From Onthophagus taurus (lineage: Eukaryota; Arthropoda; Insecta; Coleoptera; Scarabaeidae), in contig NC_091973.1 of the NCBI RefSeq assembly GCF_036711975.1, forward strand, positions 4,836,001 through 4,900,000: DNA of 64,000 bases, in the 5' to 3' direction. Within the stretch, counting starts at the first letter, position 1, and every line of letters starts with the position of its first letter. The translations under genes were made by a program, and so were the position numbers. The notes under the pieces are model-generated. The model saw nothing but the letters and a program-made list of their open reading frames with translations, did not search any database and was not told the origin of the DNA. Positions 50,891-62,377 of this stretch are shown in pieces.

Positions 50891-53800
50891 CCGCAATTAT
50901 ACCATGATTCGAATTTCAAATTGAATTGCATTTATCAAATATTATTTATATATAAATTTATTTTGATTTTAAAATATTTTGAGAACTAATTGGTTTCTTA
51001 AAATGAAATCTGGAGTTTTGCTAACTGCTCGAATTTGATGGGTAATGAAAAAACGATACGTCTAAAAATAACGGAATTGTCTGAAAAACTAGTCAGAATT
51101 TATGGAGTTGTAAAAGCCGCCGTAAATTGGTGCCGTAATTGTTTTGCGTTTACTAAATCATTTGTATTGATAGTAATACCATGGAGAAATTGAATAGACG
51201 GTCATGCGCAGTGATTATTTTTAACGTTAAATATGACCTTTAGGTATGAAAATGAAAACAGTTTTATTGTTTTATAAAAATAAGTGATGATGAAATAAAT
51301 CTATAATTAAACAAAATTTTGTATGTAGCTCACATTTTGCATTCAAATGCGAACCAGGTGGAATTGTGCAAAGCTAAAGCGAAAAATAGATATAGACTCG
51401 TCTGGCCTTTACACTTGTTATATATTATGCCACTATAAATACTCTAATAAAAATATGCGAAAACAACTTCGTAAAGTCGGGAAAAACGCGATTGTTGTCC
51501 TAACTCTTCGGCAAAATTTTAGATAAAATTTTTAGTGGACGTCAATGTCATTATCCTTCGTTATAAAAATACATTTTATATCCATTTGTTCGTGCACGTC
51601 AGCCGTTTAGGCGGCGGACATTACAAAACCGAAGGAAAAAAACGTCTAAAAATACTCTCCCACTATTTTCGTTATTACTTAAATTATCACTCTATTATTA
51701 AAATCTCTTTTGCGGCATCTAAACGCAATCACCTTCCCGATCTTGAAACAACAAAGCGCATTGACGTAAACATCCTTCGTAATCATAAGTCGAATTGCGT
51801 CACAACCAACTTTTAACATTCTGATAAAAAAAATATTAACCACCATGACGCATATTTAAAAAATTATTATCTGCCATTAACAATTAATCACAAGTATACA
51901 AAAAGAAAATATAATAGATTGCTCACTCGAAACGTTTTATATAATTTTTTCTATTTTTTTGCATACTTGAAAAATCTCGTCTACAATACGATACAGTTTC
52001 CTTTTTAATGCGAGTTTTATGTTCGTGCAGAGCTTAGCAAACGCGCTTCCGCTACCAAAACTACGTGCCGATGCAATTCGCACAAATACCGGGCACTACT
52101 TTGTACTTTTCGGATTCGGGACTCTATAGAAAAGCCCTCTTTTAACTCTGCCTAATGAAGACCCATAGAGACTTGGAAATTGGAGCGGAGACGCGCATTC
52201 ATCTATCGATCTTTGACGGCCGACAGAAAAAAAGAAACTACTAACATGAATGTCTAGCCTAGTGGGCGCACTTGTCTCTATTTCCACAAATCTAGGTTTC
52301 CAACCATTTTTACTCAAGGTTGAAAAATACTAATATGTATTAATTTTATGATGTCGATTTTTATTTAGTGCTTATGCGCAGATACTCAACTCATCCGCGG
52401 TGTAGTATTATGTGTTCAGAGATCCAAAAATACGCACTGACTACTACGTTAAAATATCATATATGCGAGATTTATTGTAAGCGTTAAACAATTGGATCGC
52501 GACCATATCTTGTTATTTAGTACTCAGCCCAATAAAGACCCCCATTGTCTTTCAGAGTTACTCACTCCCTTATCTAACGATGTAAACGAAGCTATAATAG
52601 AAGATAATAAATACACTTAAGTAGTAGTATACAAAAAATTTTAATTCTCACTTTTCAATTATCATGACTAGCGTCCCGTGAAATATTTACTACTGGGCGC
52701 TGAAAATACGTCCAATCCGGATTTTTCAGTCACGCTTTTCAAGGTTAGGCTATTTTCGCTTGTCCCGGGGTACAGCGTTGTATTGTTTGGATTTTTCGGC
52801 ACCTAATAACGTCCCATCTCAAAATCCTTTACCTGCTACGGGTTTTGATATATTTAGGTTGGTGCAGAACCGTTAAACAAAACGAGGTTCGCTTCAAATT
52901 CTAACTCTAATGTTTAGCGTTTAACTCGAACGCCGCTGGAATGCGGCCAATTGCATTAGGCCTAAAAGCGAGAAAACAAGGTAACTTAAAAATGAAGCAA
53001 TAAAGTAGATAGAAAAATCAGATAAAAACACTCCAACCTGTGTATCGAGAAATCGTATTACGTGAAAGGTGCTATCAATATTGACACGACAGCGTCTAGT
53101 TACCTATACAAACTCTGATACATCGCTAATATTAAGTGTGACTCTGACATTACAATAACGTGACGTGAAAAGAGGTCACCAAGGACATTGTTGCTATTTG
53201 AATTTTTAAGTCGTTGAACTCGCTGGTTATAACTTGTAAATGAAGACTTTAAATTTAAACGACTCCGCAAATTAAATCTTTTTCCAGGAGAGTTGTCAAG
53301 TAAATTGTTTTTTAATTAATCCTTCTCGGGAAACATCCAAGAAAACGGATTAGCCGGGTGGATTCTGTCTTATTTTAGGTTCTCCTTCTGTTTACCCATT
53401 ATTGCGCCATATCCACCGGGATAGAAGTTAATATTAGCGGACCCCTGAGTTATGATTCCCGAAACAAAACACTATAAATTAGATTTACGGGATCTATTGG
53501 GGCGTAACGTTCGATATCTTCGATATCGTAACGTGTCTCCCCCAACTTTCTGTCAGTGCTGTACCTACTCCCTGGAAATGACGTCAACCAACGCTAGAAA
53601 CTTTTCAAAATCGCTGTTTCGCTTTAGATAATTGGGTACAGGCAACACAGTTTCCTCGTTAGCAAGTGTTTCGACCTTTTTTAACTCCTTTTTATTCGCT
53701 CGTCGAGGTTATTCCAATTCCCGGAGTTCCCGGAAAAGTTATAAGCACCAAATTACTACCGAGGTGATACAACTAAACTTCTATTTCTCATTATAAAAAT

Positions 53801-53980
53801 CATATCGTGGAATGAAATATTTACTGTTACGTGATATTCATTTATATTATCCAACTTGGAACACTTTGTTACTACGAATTTTTTAATTAATGCATTTTAT
53901 TTATTATTAAATAAATATCACTTGTTTTTCATAAAATGTCGGCAGCTAATATTTTCAGTACTAGATTCTTGAAATATTTT
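50891..53980. other. Intergenic, no gene recognised
   Basis: Mixed composition with somewhat GC-richer patches (51990-52320, 52680-53000, 53330-53750). Open frames 51535-51816 (+) and 52096-52317 (-) have no family resemblance. The patches could be regulatory or conserved non-coding DNA, but nothing in the sequence proves that. Confidence 0.45.
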
Positions 53981-55260
53981 TATTCAACGAAAACTAACAC
54001 TAGATCTAGAACTAGAAACTTTCTAGTTCTAGGTCTAGTGTTAGTTCCATAACTAAAACTAGAACTAACACAAGATCTAGAACTAGAATCATTCAGGTTT
54101 AGCCGTCTTGAAAGACGTGCGGCTAAACCCGAATGATTCTAGTTTTAGGTCTTGTGTTAGTTCTAGTGATAGTGCAAAATTAAAACTAACACAAGACTTA
54201 AAACTAGAATCATTCGGGTTTAGCCGTCTTGAAAGACGTGCGGCTAAACCCGAATGATTCTAGTTTTAGGTCTTGTGTTAGTTCTAGTGATAGTGCAAAA
54301 CTAGAACTAACACAAGACCTAAAACTAGAATCATTCGGGTTTAGCCGTTTTAAAAGACTCACGGCTAAACCCGAACGTTTCTAGTTGTAGGTCTAGTGTT
54401 AGTTCTAGTTTTACACTAGCACTATCACTAGAACTAACACAAGACCTAGAACTAGAATCATTCGGATTTAGCTGTCTTGAAAGACGTGCGGCTAAATCCG
54501 AATGTTTCTAGTTGTAGGTCTAGTGTTAGTTCTAGTGATAATGCTAGTGTAAAACTTCTTGAAAGACGTGCGGCTAAATCCGAATGATTCTAGTTTTAGC
54601 TCTTGTGTTAGTTCTAGTGATAGTGCAAAACTAAAACTAACACAAGACCTAAAACTAGAATCATTCGGCTTTAGCCGTCTTGAAAGACGTGCGGCTAAAT
54701 CCGAATGTTTCTAGTTGTAGGTCTAGTGTTAGTTCTAGTGATAATGATAGTGTAGAACTAACGCAAGACCTAAAACTAGAATCATTCGGATTTAGCCGTC
54801 TTGAAAGACGTGCGGCTAAATCCGAATGTTTCTAGTTGTAGGTCTAGTGTTAGTTCTAGTGATAATGATAGTGTAGAACAAACGCAAGACCTAAAACTAG
54901 AATCATTCGGATTTAGCCGCACGTCTTTCAAGACGGCTAAATCCGAATGATTCTAGTTCTAGGTCTTGTGTTAGTTCTAGTGATAATGCTAGTGTAAAAC
55001 TAGAACTAACACTAGACCTAGAACTAGAATCATTCGGATTTAGCCGTCTTGAAAGACGTGCGGCTAAATCCGAATGATTCTAGTTTTAGGTCTTGCGTTA
55101 GTTCTAGTGATAGTACAAAACTAGAACTAACACAAGACCTAAAACTAGAATAATTCGGGTTTAGCCGTCTTGAAAGACGTGCGGCTAAACTCGAATGATT
55201 CTAGTTTTAGGACTTGTGTTAGTTCTAGTGATAGTGCAAAACTAGTGTTAATTCTAGTGC
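53981..55260. repeat. Nested CTAG-rich hairpin array
   Basis: About ten units spaced about 120 bp. Each is a hairpin: CATTCGG plus GTTTAGCC on the left, a core CGTCTTGAAAGACGTGCGG, and GGCTAAACCCGAATG on the right. Cores lie near 54103, 54223, 54344, 54473, 54556 (left arm missing), 54673, 54793, 54911, 55043 and 55163. Between hairpins, CTAGTTCTAGGTCTAGTGTT and its complement AACACTAGACCTAGAACTAG also pair across the spacers, so structures nest at two scales. The core at 54911 is reversed relative to its neighbours (CACGTCTTTCAAGACGG). No coding content. Confidence 0.92.
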
Positions 55261-56707
55261 TATAACGGACACTCCCTTCTCGGTATTAATACGTTATATC
55301 AGATATTAATTTTCTTTTGAATATTTTTGTTCTAATATTAAATTTTTTTTTGTATCGTAATAATTCTTTTGTGTGACCATAAAAAGCGACATTTGGTGTT
55401 TTTATCGTTTGGATCGAACAAAACAGGACTAGGAGGGGTCGAGAAAAAGTATTTCTCATGCCCTTAATTGCTCCCAAGAACGACGTTATATTACCAGAAG
55501 GGACGTTATTTGCATTTTCAGAGGCAAAACGTTGCCCAAGCGCATTCCTTCACAAACGCAGTGACATCGTGGCACGAGGTCCCGTGGCGATGCAATAAAG
55601 AGTGTTTGCGTATGTGGTAATGCTAATTCCGTATTCTGATCGTGCCTGACGAGTCTCAACCGTTTGAACGTGAAGTTTCTATCGTTTCAAACATTTTTCT
55701 TTCTCGACTATTGCTTTCTATTTGTCAAATCAAACTTTGAGTTTATGTTACCTAAACGATTGAATTAAACGAGGTACTAAATAATCGAGAAATCCTTTCA
55801 ACAGATTCCGGCCCTTAATTGTTTAAGAGTTTCCCGATAAACATAGAGAGGGGGCTTAATTTCCACGTTGGTGTCGAGGGGGAATCGATTAATCGGCGTT
55901 TAATTTTTTAATTAAAATAGCCGTCATAAATCGGGTCGGCGGCGAACGTGGGGCCGAGGGGAATCTGGGTCGCGATTTCGCGTTTTTTTTTTTTGATTAA
56001 TGGCGATGCTTTTTCACGGATTGTTTAAAAATTTCTGGCCTCTCGGAACGTTTCTTTCGCGCCGAAACGGCTAGAAATAACGCTGCGGTCGTCCGATGAT
56101 GTAAAGTTACACCCTCTCCAAGTGATAGTTTATCTCTTCGGCTTTGTTGCCGTACAGTTATTAGTTTACTTTGTCTAAGAACGTTTTGTATACAAATTCC
56201 GCTGCCGTCGTCCTTTAGAAAACTTTATCGCAGACTAAAGCTTAATATACCTAGTTTGTGTTCCCCCAATAAAAAAGGCTCCGATGGAGGAGTACTTATT
56301 AAGAGAGGCGTGCTCAGAATTTAGAACGTCCTGTAGTGTTTACACTACGAAATTAATTACATCGCGAAGGCGTATGGGGTCACCAATAAAATTCGCTCGG
56401 TAACCATCTGATGAGTTTATAATAACGTCATCCTTGGACGTTTATACGTCCAATGGTTACACAATCTAATAACAATCGCTGCAAAATATATCTTTTATTA
56501 CTCTTCCTAGCAAATATCGCAGTTGTATTGTTAAATACGTCGCGATGTCGTAAACAGATTCAAACGCGCTCCAAAAACTCATATCTCCAGATGTAAATCA
56601 CTGAAACTTTATAACCTTATGAAACTTTGCTATAAAACATTATTAATATTTAGAATATTAGTAATACATTATCACTCTACATACATTGTATTAATTAATT
56701 ATCGTAC
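55261..56707. other. Intergenic, no gene recognised
   Basis: Patches of higher GC around 55860-56100. Two small perfect hairpins: GTAGTGTTTACACTAC near 56333 and GGACGTTTATACGTCC near 56437. No gene supported. Confidence 0.45.
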
Positions 56708-56881
56708 CCGACGTCATCATTGCAAGTATGTAACCAACTACGCAAATCGCGTATTGCAATACCAATACTGTGATATTGGTTGCATACTTAATTATATTTA
56801 TTTATGCAACCAATATCACAGTATTGGTATTGCAATACGCGATTTGCGTAGTTGGTTACATACTTGCAATGATGACGTCGG
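56708..56881. mobile_element. Perfect palindrome: 78-bp arms, 18-bp spacer
   Basis: The left arm 56708-56785 is the exact reverse complement of 56804-56881; the spacer 56786-56803 is AT-rich. Ends are CCGACGTCATCATTGC and GCAATGATGACGTCGG. No mismatch was found in the 78 pairs. It is best explained as a recent foldback insertion or local inverted duplication. A transcript would form a long hairpin. The open frame across it (56619-56903) is a by-product. Confidence 0.9.
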
Positions 56882-58308
56882 TATAATGTATAAAATCTTT
56901 TGATGGCATATATATATTATTAATATTTATCCAAATGTAGTCGTGATGTTTCGTAATTTGTGCCAAGTTCAATCTGGATCATAATGACTTTTCTAACACA
57001 TTTCATTCAGTATGATTTATTCAATGAAAAAGACTACAATAATTATTATATGTATTGCTTATCGAAATCAGCTCATATCAATGATAACAATTTCCGGATA
57101 TAACGATAATGTCGATTATATAAGTTTAAAAATTTTATATATAAATAATGAAAAGCTGGTAAATAATAATTTTATAAGTGGAACTGTTTTTACTTTCACC
57201 GTTAGAAATTGTGAAAGTTGCGAAACGACCTCAAATGAAATGTTAACACGCGACCTCTCGGGTTAATCCCCCCACATAATTTTAAGGTTAATTTACGACC
57301 CGGCCATCGGAGTTGCTTAATTTCGTCGTAATTATGTTTGTCTTACGCGGTCGCGGAGGGGCGAATGTAGTTTGCGGACTTCATTCAGTAGATTTTGTCA
57401 TAAAGGTCCGCAAAATGCCATAAGTAGATAAGCATGCAGTGGTAAATGGATGACAAAAGGCTGGGTAAATACTCGGTAATCATACGCTTGTGTCTTTCTC
57501 ACTCTCGCACGCTAATTGAGGGGCCGTTTAATCTCAAATCAAACAGCCCATCTTGCCCCGGATTATTTACATTTGTGCTGATATGAAGACAATGTACGAA
57601 TAAGAGATATTTAGGACCTAAATTTTAGACGAAATCACCCACTTCGTTTAGTGATCGTGTCGTGAATAGTTCTACGTATATAAATATATGGTGAGTGACT
57701 CTTATCACCGGATGTTACTAAATCTTTGTTGACAACATATTCACTTTGAATGTATTATAATAATTCATTAAAACCGCCCATTTTTTAACGTCAATAATTC
57801 TCGCCGCGACAGAGTAAACACTTCGTTATCGATTCGACCGTTGTAGATGGGAATCTTATCGTCGAACCATACTTAAGGTGGCGGCAGTAATTTTTGGCCC
57901 CCTTTATAATTAAAGAGAGTCCCCGGTAGCACGTGGTACACATTTGCGATCGGTAGTCAACAGCGTTGCCCCCTTTTATCATACCGTTTATACGTGGGGA
58001 AGAATGATTTATGTAGAAATTTCGATTTGGCGATGGAAGGTCGATCGTTTATTCTTCTATTCGTGCTGCCCAGTCGATGTATCCGTTTACCTATTCGCTC
58101 GATCCCGTAGGTGTTGTTTCCGTTATGTTGCCAGAGAGGAATCGCCTATTATAATCCCACCTACGTTTGCAGTTTTTTTTTTATTCGAGGGTGAACGTGA
58201 AAGTTATACGTTGAATATTTTATATCTGCAAGGATTTCTTTTTTAATCTAATCTTTATCATAATTAGACTACAATATGAGATACTCATATTATACCACCA
58301 TCTGCGAG
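56882..58308. other. Intergenic, no gene recognised
   Basis: Open frames 57012-57266 and 57944-58246 (+) and 57791-57982 (-) lack family resemblance. GC is raised around 57240-57380 and 57800-58180. Possibly distal regulatory DNA of the downstream Ca2+-pump gene; unproven. Confidence 0.4.
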
Positions 58309-58346
58309 AATGTCAGGAAAGAGTTTCCAGACGCTTTCCTGACATT
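58309..58346. other. Perfect hairpin at the head of a tandem duplication
   Basis: AATGTCAGGAAAG and CTTTCCTGACATT pair over 13 bp around a 12-nt loop. No T-run follows, and insects do not use such terminators; it more likely arose from duplication or is a structured remnant. Confidence 0.6.
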
Positions 58347-58815
58347 TGATTGAAGTTTGTATTCTAGCTACAGCAATTTCAAACTTTTTGGCCATATGGT
58401 GTCTGGCCGTTGAATAATTCTAGACTTTTTCTTGAAATAGGACATCAACCGAGTGCAATTCCAAACATTTTCTTAACCTCTGATATCTTCCCAGTGTAAT
58501 TACAAACTTGTCCTTACAATTTTTAATCATATCAGTGCCATTACAGATTTTATCTTGCACTTTGATCTTTAGTTAAAGTAAATCTAAGTGTTTCCAGACA
58601 TTTAATTGAAGTTTGGACTCTGGTTATAACAATTTCAACCTTTTTGGCAATATGGTGTCTGGTCGTTGCATAATTCTAGACTTTTTCTTGAAATAGGACA
58701 TCAACCCAGTGCAATTCGAAACATTTTCTTAACGTCTGATATCTTCCTAGTGTGTTACATATCAGTACAATTACAGATGTTATCGTGCACTTTGATCTTT
58801 GGCTAAAGTAAATGA
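58336..58815 (+). repeat. Tandem duplication, period about 255 bp
   Basis: 58336-58590 and 58591-58815 share GACATTT.ATTGAAGTTTG, TCTAGACTTTTTCTTGAAAT, AGGACATCAACC.AGTGCAA and GCACTTTGATCTTT. The second copy lacks about 30 bp near its end. Confidence 0.8.
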
Positions 58816-59139
58816 TAATCTTGGAGAAAGTGTATCCATGTTATATTATATGCAAATATAATGTGCCGAAGAAAGTGTAATGTTCCACATACATAAAATT
58901 ATTTTTGCAGAATAACAATTACCTTTGTTGCAATATGGTGGACTGAGTATTTTAATGAATGGTTTAAGTAAAAAAAAATATAATAAAACGCTTATTGATT
59001 GAAAGATAGGATTATATTTGATATTATAAGATTGACCCAATTCGATAGGGATTGAACATTGAAAAATAGAAAATATCAGGTCGGCACGTGCAAAATTGAA
59101 TATTAATCAAATTCAGTTCTGGTTGGATGTGGAAGAAGA

Positions 59140-59578
59140 CGCCGGAAGACAGAGCGAGCGGTTTGGGGAAAGGCGTCGGAGAGGGGACGAGGTTGGTAAT
59201 GGAAGAGTGGAAGAAGCCCGTGGGTATCCGAGGCGAGCTGGCGACGTGTTCGTGAAGGTCCGGGAGCTCGTGCGCGCCGCTCGGTGGCGCCAGCGTCGTG
59301 TTTATGCGCAATACGATTAAGAACTCGGCGATCGAACAGTGACGAAGGCAGAGCCAGAGTGTTCGAGGCGGCCCCGTTGTGAATTCCCACTTGCGATCGG
59401 ATTCCATGATCACTGGCCAGAACGGGGTCGAGCGAGTGCGAGCGAGCTGAGTTCGTGTCCGGGTGGTTCCTGGGTGCCGTCAAACCAGTGCCCGCGCGAC
59501 AAATGTTAACCTGACCGTTACCTCGCGACGTCAAGTCAAGCCGGACAGTGAAAAGGGCTCGACGGACCGGGGCTTGAA
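59140..59578 (+). promoter_or_regulatory. PMCA: Likely promoter and non-coding first exon of the Ca2+-pump gene
   Basis: The most GC-rich stretch of the window (about 59120-59780). A strong donor GAA|GTAAGT lies at 59578/59579. The exon carrying the start codon begins at 61606 after TTTTGTTACAG, 15 nt before the ATG, so a 5' non-coding exon upstream is required. This is the best candidate. The start of transcription is not visible, so the left limit is approximate. Minus-strand open frames here have GC-driven composition and no family resemblance. Confidence 0.5.
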
Positions 59579-61605
59579 GTAAGTGCGCCCGATTTAGGTC
59601 ATGGCAAAGTGACTTGGGGCACCCCGTGGGCCTTAGGACTCAAGTTACGAACGAAACCCTAAGGCCGACGGAGGAATTGCCACTAAGACTGAAGGCCGGG
59701 TTCCGGGCCCCGCGACGACACTGACCTTTACGGTACCACCGCGGACCGAGGTTCGGTGACGTCAGGGTCCCGGTTCCCCCCGCAGTTCAGTACAATGTCA
59801 CTACCGAACCACATGTCGTGTCACCTGTACCATCGAAATCCACGGCCCGCTATTAGTTTTGCGAGAATCGATCGTTAAGCTCGTCGTCGGAGTAGAGTAG
59901 TCAGGATGACGTCATGTCTCCATCAGATTCCTGACTAGCGTATATTATAAATAACTTCTTCGCTATTGCTTGTATTGCCTATTTTCCGCTCAGTTTACTA
60001 ATAAGCCTCTTTTGCGAATACATACCTCCTTTCGCCTTTCCGACCCCCTCCCCCCGATCTCTCGATACCGACAAGAGAGTACGTCGCCTCTAAGACCTTG
60101 CAGAGCCCGGATATATACAAAATTAACTGAAGCTCGATCATACTGTCAGTTGCTACGTCAGAGTGTGTATCTTTCTATATATTCTTCAAAGTGCGCGCGC
60201 TGGCAACATACCTGCTGTAACTTCTTCTACTCTTCCGACGTACAAATTGTAGACTCATCAAAAATAGACCCAGACAATTATGTCACAGCCAACGTGTTTA
60301 TCGTCCGCGAAATGTTTTAGACGATAAGTAGGTCTCCGACTTTCTCTCATTTACCTATTTACCACGACTTCAAAACTCTCCTTGATTAGTTCTTTTATCA
60401 CCGACCTCGCCTTGAAAAGTATCCGTGCCGGTATCTCATCTGGGTCACCCAACTCTTTAACACTTATATATCATATAACATCCAAAGAAAATTTTCCTTC
60501 CTCAAAATATACCCACATTTTCTATACAGGATATTCAGTTTAATTGACCATAAAGCATGAAGTAATGCTTTAAAGTTATTATTGTTACATCAATTCCATT
60601 TATAAATTCTTGTAATAACGTCAACACCATGTCAAAGTGAAGTTAACCCGGCAAGCAAATGCAATTATTATCAACACCAACTAGACTTCTACCAAAGTAT
60701 CCTTTAACACAATCTGAGTAAGCAACATAGTTCAATTATTGACTTTGGTAGTGATCCAATAAATCCAGACGTCATCCAGGCTGTTAAAGCTTTTATCTGG
60801 GTCACCCACTTTCTCAATTCTACACCCCCAGCGATATCCACTGACCAGAAACTTTTATTTGCCGTTTTAAATTTCAAAACTTTTAATTTAAAAGAAATTT
60901 AATTAGAAATACAAATCTTAATTACAAGTGTTCTTAATTATAACTAATCTTAATTACAAATTTTCCTAACTACAAATGATCTTAATTACAATTTTTATAT
61001 TAACTACAATTCATAATTGAGCTTTGTTATTTTCGAAGAATTTTTGATCGAAATAACGGTGCAAAGTTTGGTAAGGATTTTGTAACCCGTGCGCTTGGAG
61101 AAGTGCTTTTTTTGATTGGCTGACGCCGAGAGTACCCTTAAACACCCACTTAGACCACGAACGCAGATAAAGCCTTGTTGAGATTGTTATTCTTTTATAA
61201 CTACTTCGTTACCGTTTTATCCGGATATTTCTTGACGCTTATCACACTTGATAATTGATAAACCGTTAACTACTAGTTTTTGATCGAAACGATTAAGAAA
61301 GAAAATTTTCGGTTATCATTGTCTTTTCGACAGTCAGAGTTTTCGGTTCTGAGTGGTGATATTAAGGTAATATAAATAACATTAAATTTGGAATTTCTGA
61401 ACTGCAAAGTGACTTACGGGCTATAGCCGGTTTTGTCTGGAACTACCGCGGTATTATTAGACCTTTCTAAAAGCTTCAAGTCGATAATAGCCAAAGCAAT
61501 ATTAATCGTTTGATGTTTGAAAACTTGCTGCTGTGTTTTTGACAACAAGCTATAATCGCTTTAAACAATATTTTTTTGTGTTTGATTGTTTATGTTTTGT
61601 TACAG
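59579..61605 (+). other. PMCA: Likely 5' UTR intron of the Ca2+-pump gene
   Basis: Starts with the donor at 59579 and ends with AG at 61604-61605. It contains a degenerate CTTAATTACAA simple repeat at about 60925-61015. TCTGGGTCACCCA occurs at 60438 and 60796. No internal coding exon recognised. Confidence 0.45.
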
Positions 61606-61620
61606 ATCTAGCTAAAAGAA

Positions 61621-62377
61621 ATGGCTACCATTGATGGTCGACCTGCGCAGTATGGGATCACTCTCAAGCAGCTCCGGGACCTCATGGAGCACCGGGGCCG
61701 AGAGGGTGTGACCAAGGTGCAGGATCTGGGAGGAGTACAAGAAATTTGTAAGAAGCTTTATACATCGCCCAATGAAGGTAAGTTGAAGAAGGAAGAATGG
61801 AACCGGGGAAGAATGTTCTTTTTATTTATATAGGACTTAGCGGTTCGCAAGTGGATTGCGACCATCGAAGAGAAACGTTCGGATCGAACTGTATTCCTCC
61901 CAAGCCTCCGAAAACGTTCCTGCAGCTGGTATGGGAGGCGCTGCAGGATATTACCCTTATCATCCTGGAGGTAGCAGCTATAGTTTCGTTAGGTCTCTCG
62001 TTTTATAACCCCCCGAGAGAAGAAGACGAACGTAAGTTGATTCGTGGCGATTAAAAACGGGGAAGAAAATGAGTCCTTTTTCTTTTGGTTTAGTTCTCGA
62101 AGATGATGATTCTAGCCACGGGTGGATCGAGGGTCTGGCCATCTTAATTTCCGTTATAGTTGTCGTGTTAGTTACCGCTTTTAATGATTACACCAAAGAG
62201 CGGCAGTTCCGCGGTCTGCAGAGTCGGATTGAGGGAGAGCACAAGTTCTCCGTCATACGGCAAAGTGAGGTGAAGCAGATCGGCGTCAGTGAAATTGTCG
62301 TCGGTGACATTTGCCAGATCAAGTATGGCGATCTGCTGCCCGCGGACGGTATCCTTATCCAGTCGAATGACTTGAAG
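61621..62377 (+). CDS. PMCA: Plasma-membrane Ca2+-transporting ATPase, first three coding exons
   Basis: P-type (P2B) pump that expels Ca2+ from the cell and is controlled by calmodulin. Exons 61621-61777, 61834-62031 and 62094-62377, with short introns of 56 and 62 bp; 213 codons, ending at a donor GTAAGT. The start [18 protein letters not shown] is the conserved insect N-terminus, followed by YTSPNEGLSGS and [19 protein letters not shown]1 is about residues 90-115 ([16 protein letters not shown]) and TM2 about 130-150 ([17 protein letters not shown]), then [14 protein letters not shown] and the beginning of the actuator domain ([18 protein letters not shown]). The acidic loop between TM1 and TM2 is [15 protein letters not shown]. 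The phosphorylation site DKTGT and the rest lie beyond 64000. Confidence 0.95.

Noticed and set aside
53981..55260. CTAG-rich array as a telomere-like repeat
   Set aside because: The units are 120-bp hairpins, not short G-rich simple repeats, and they lie inside gene-bearing DNA.
59024..59534. Overlapping minus-strand open frames of 129 and 143 codons in the GC-rich island
   Set aside because: Long frames are expected by chance at this GC content; the peptides are R/P/H-rich with no domain, and the region fits a promoter and 5' exon on the + strand.
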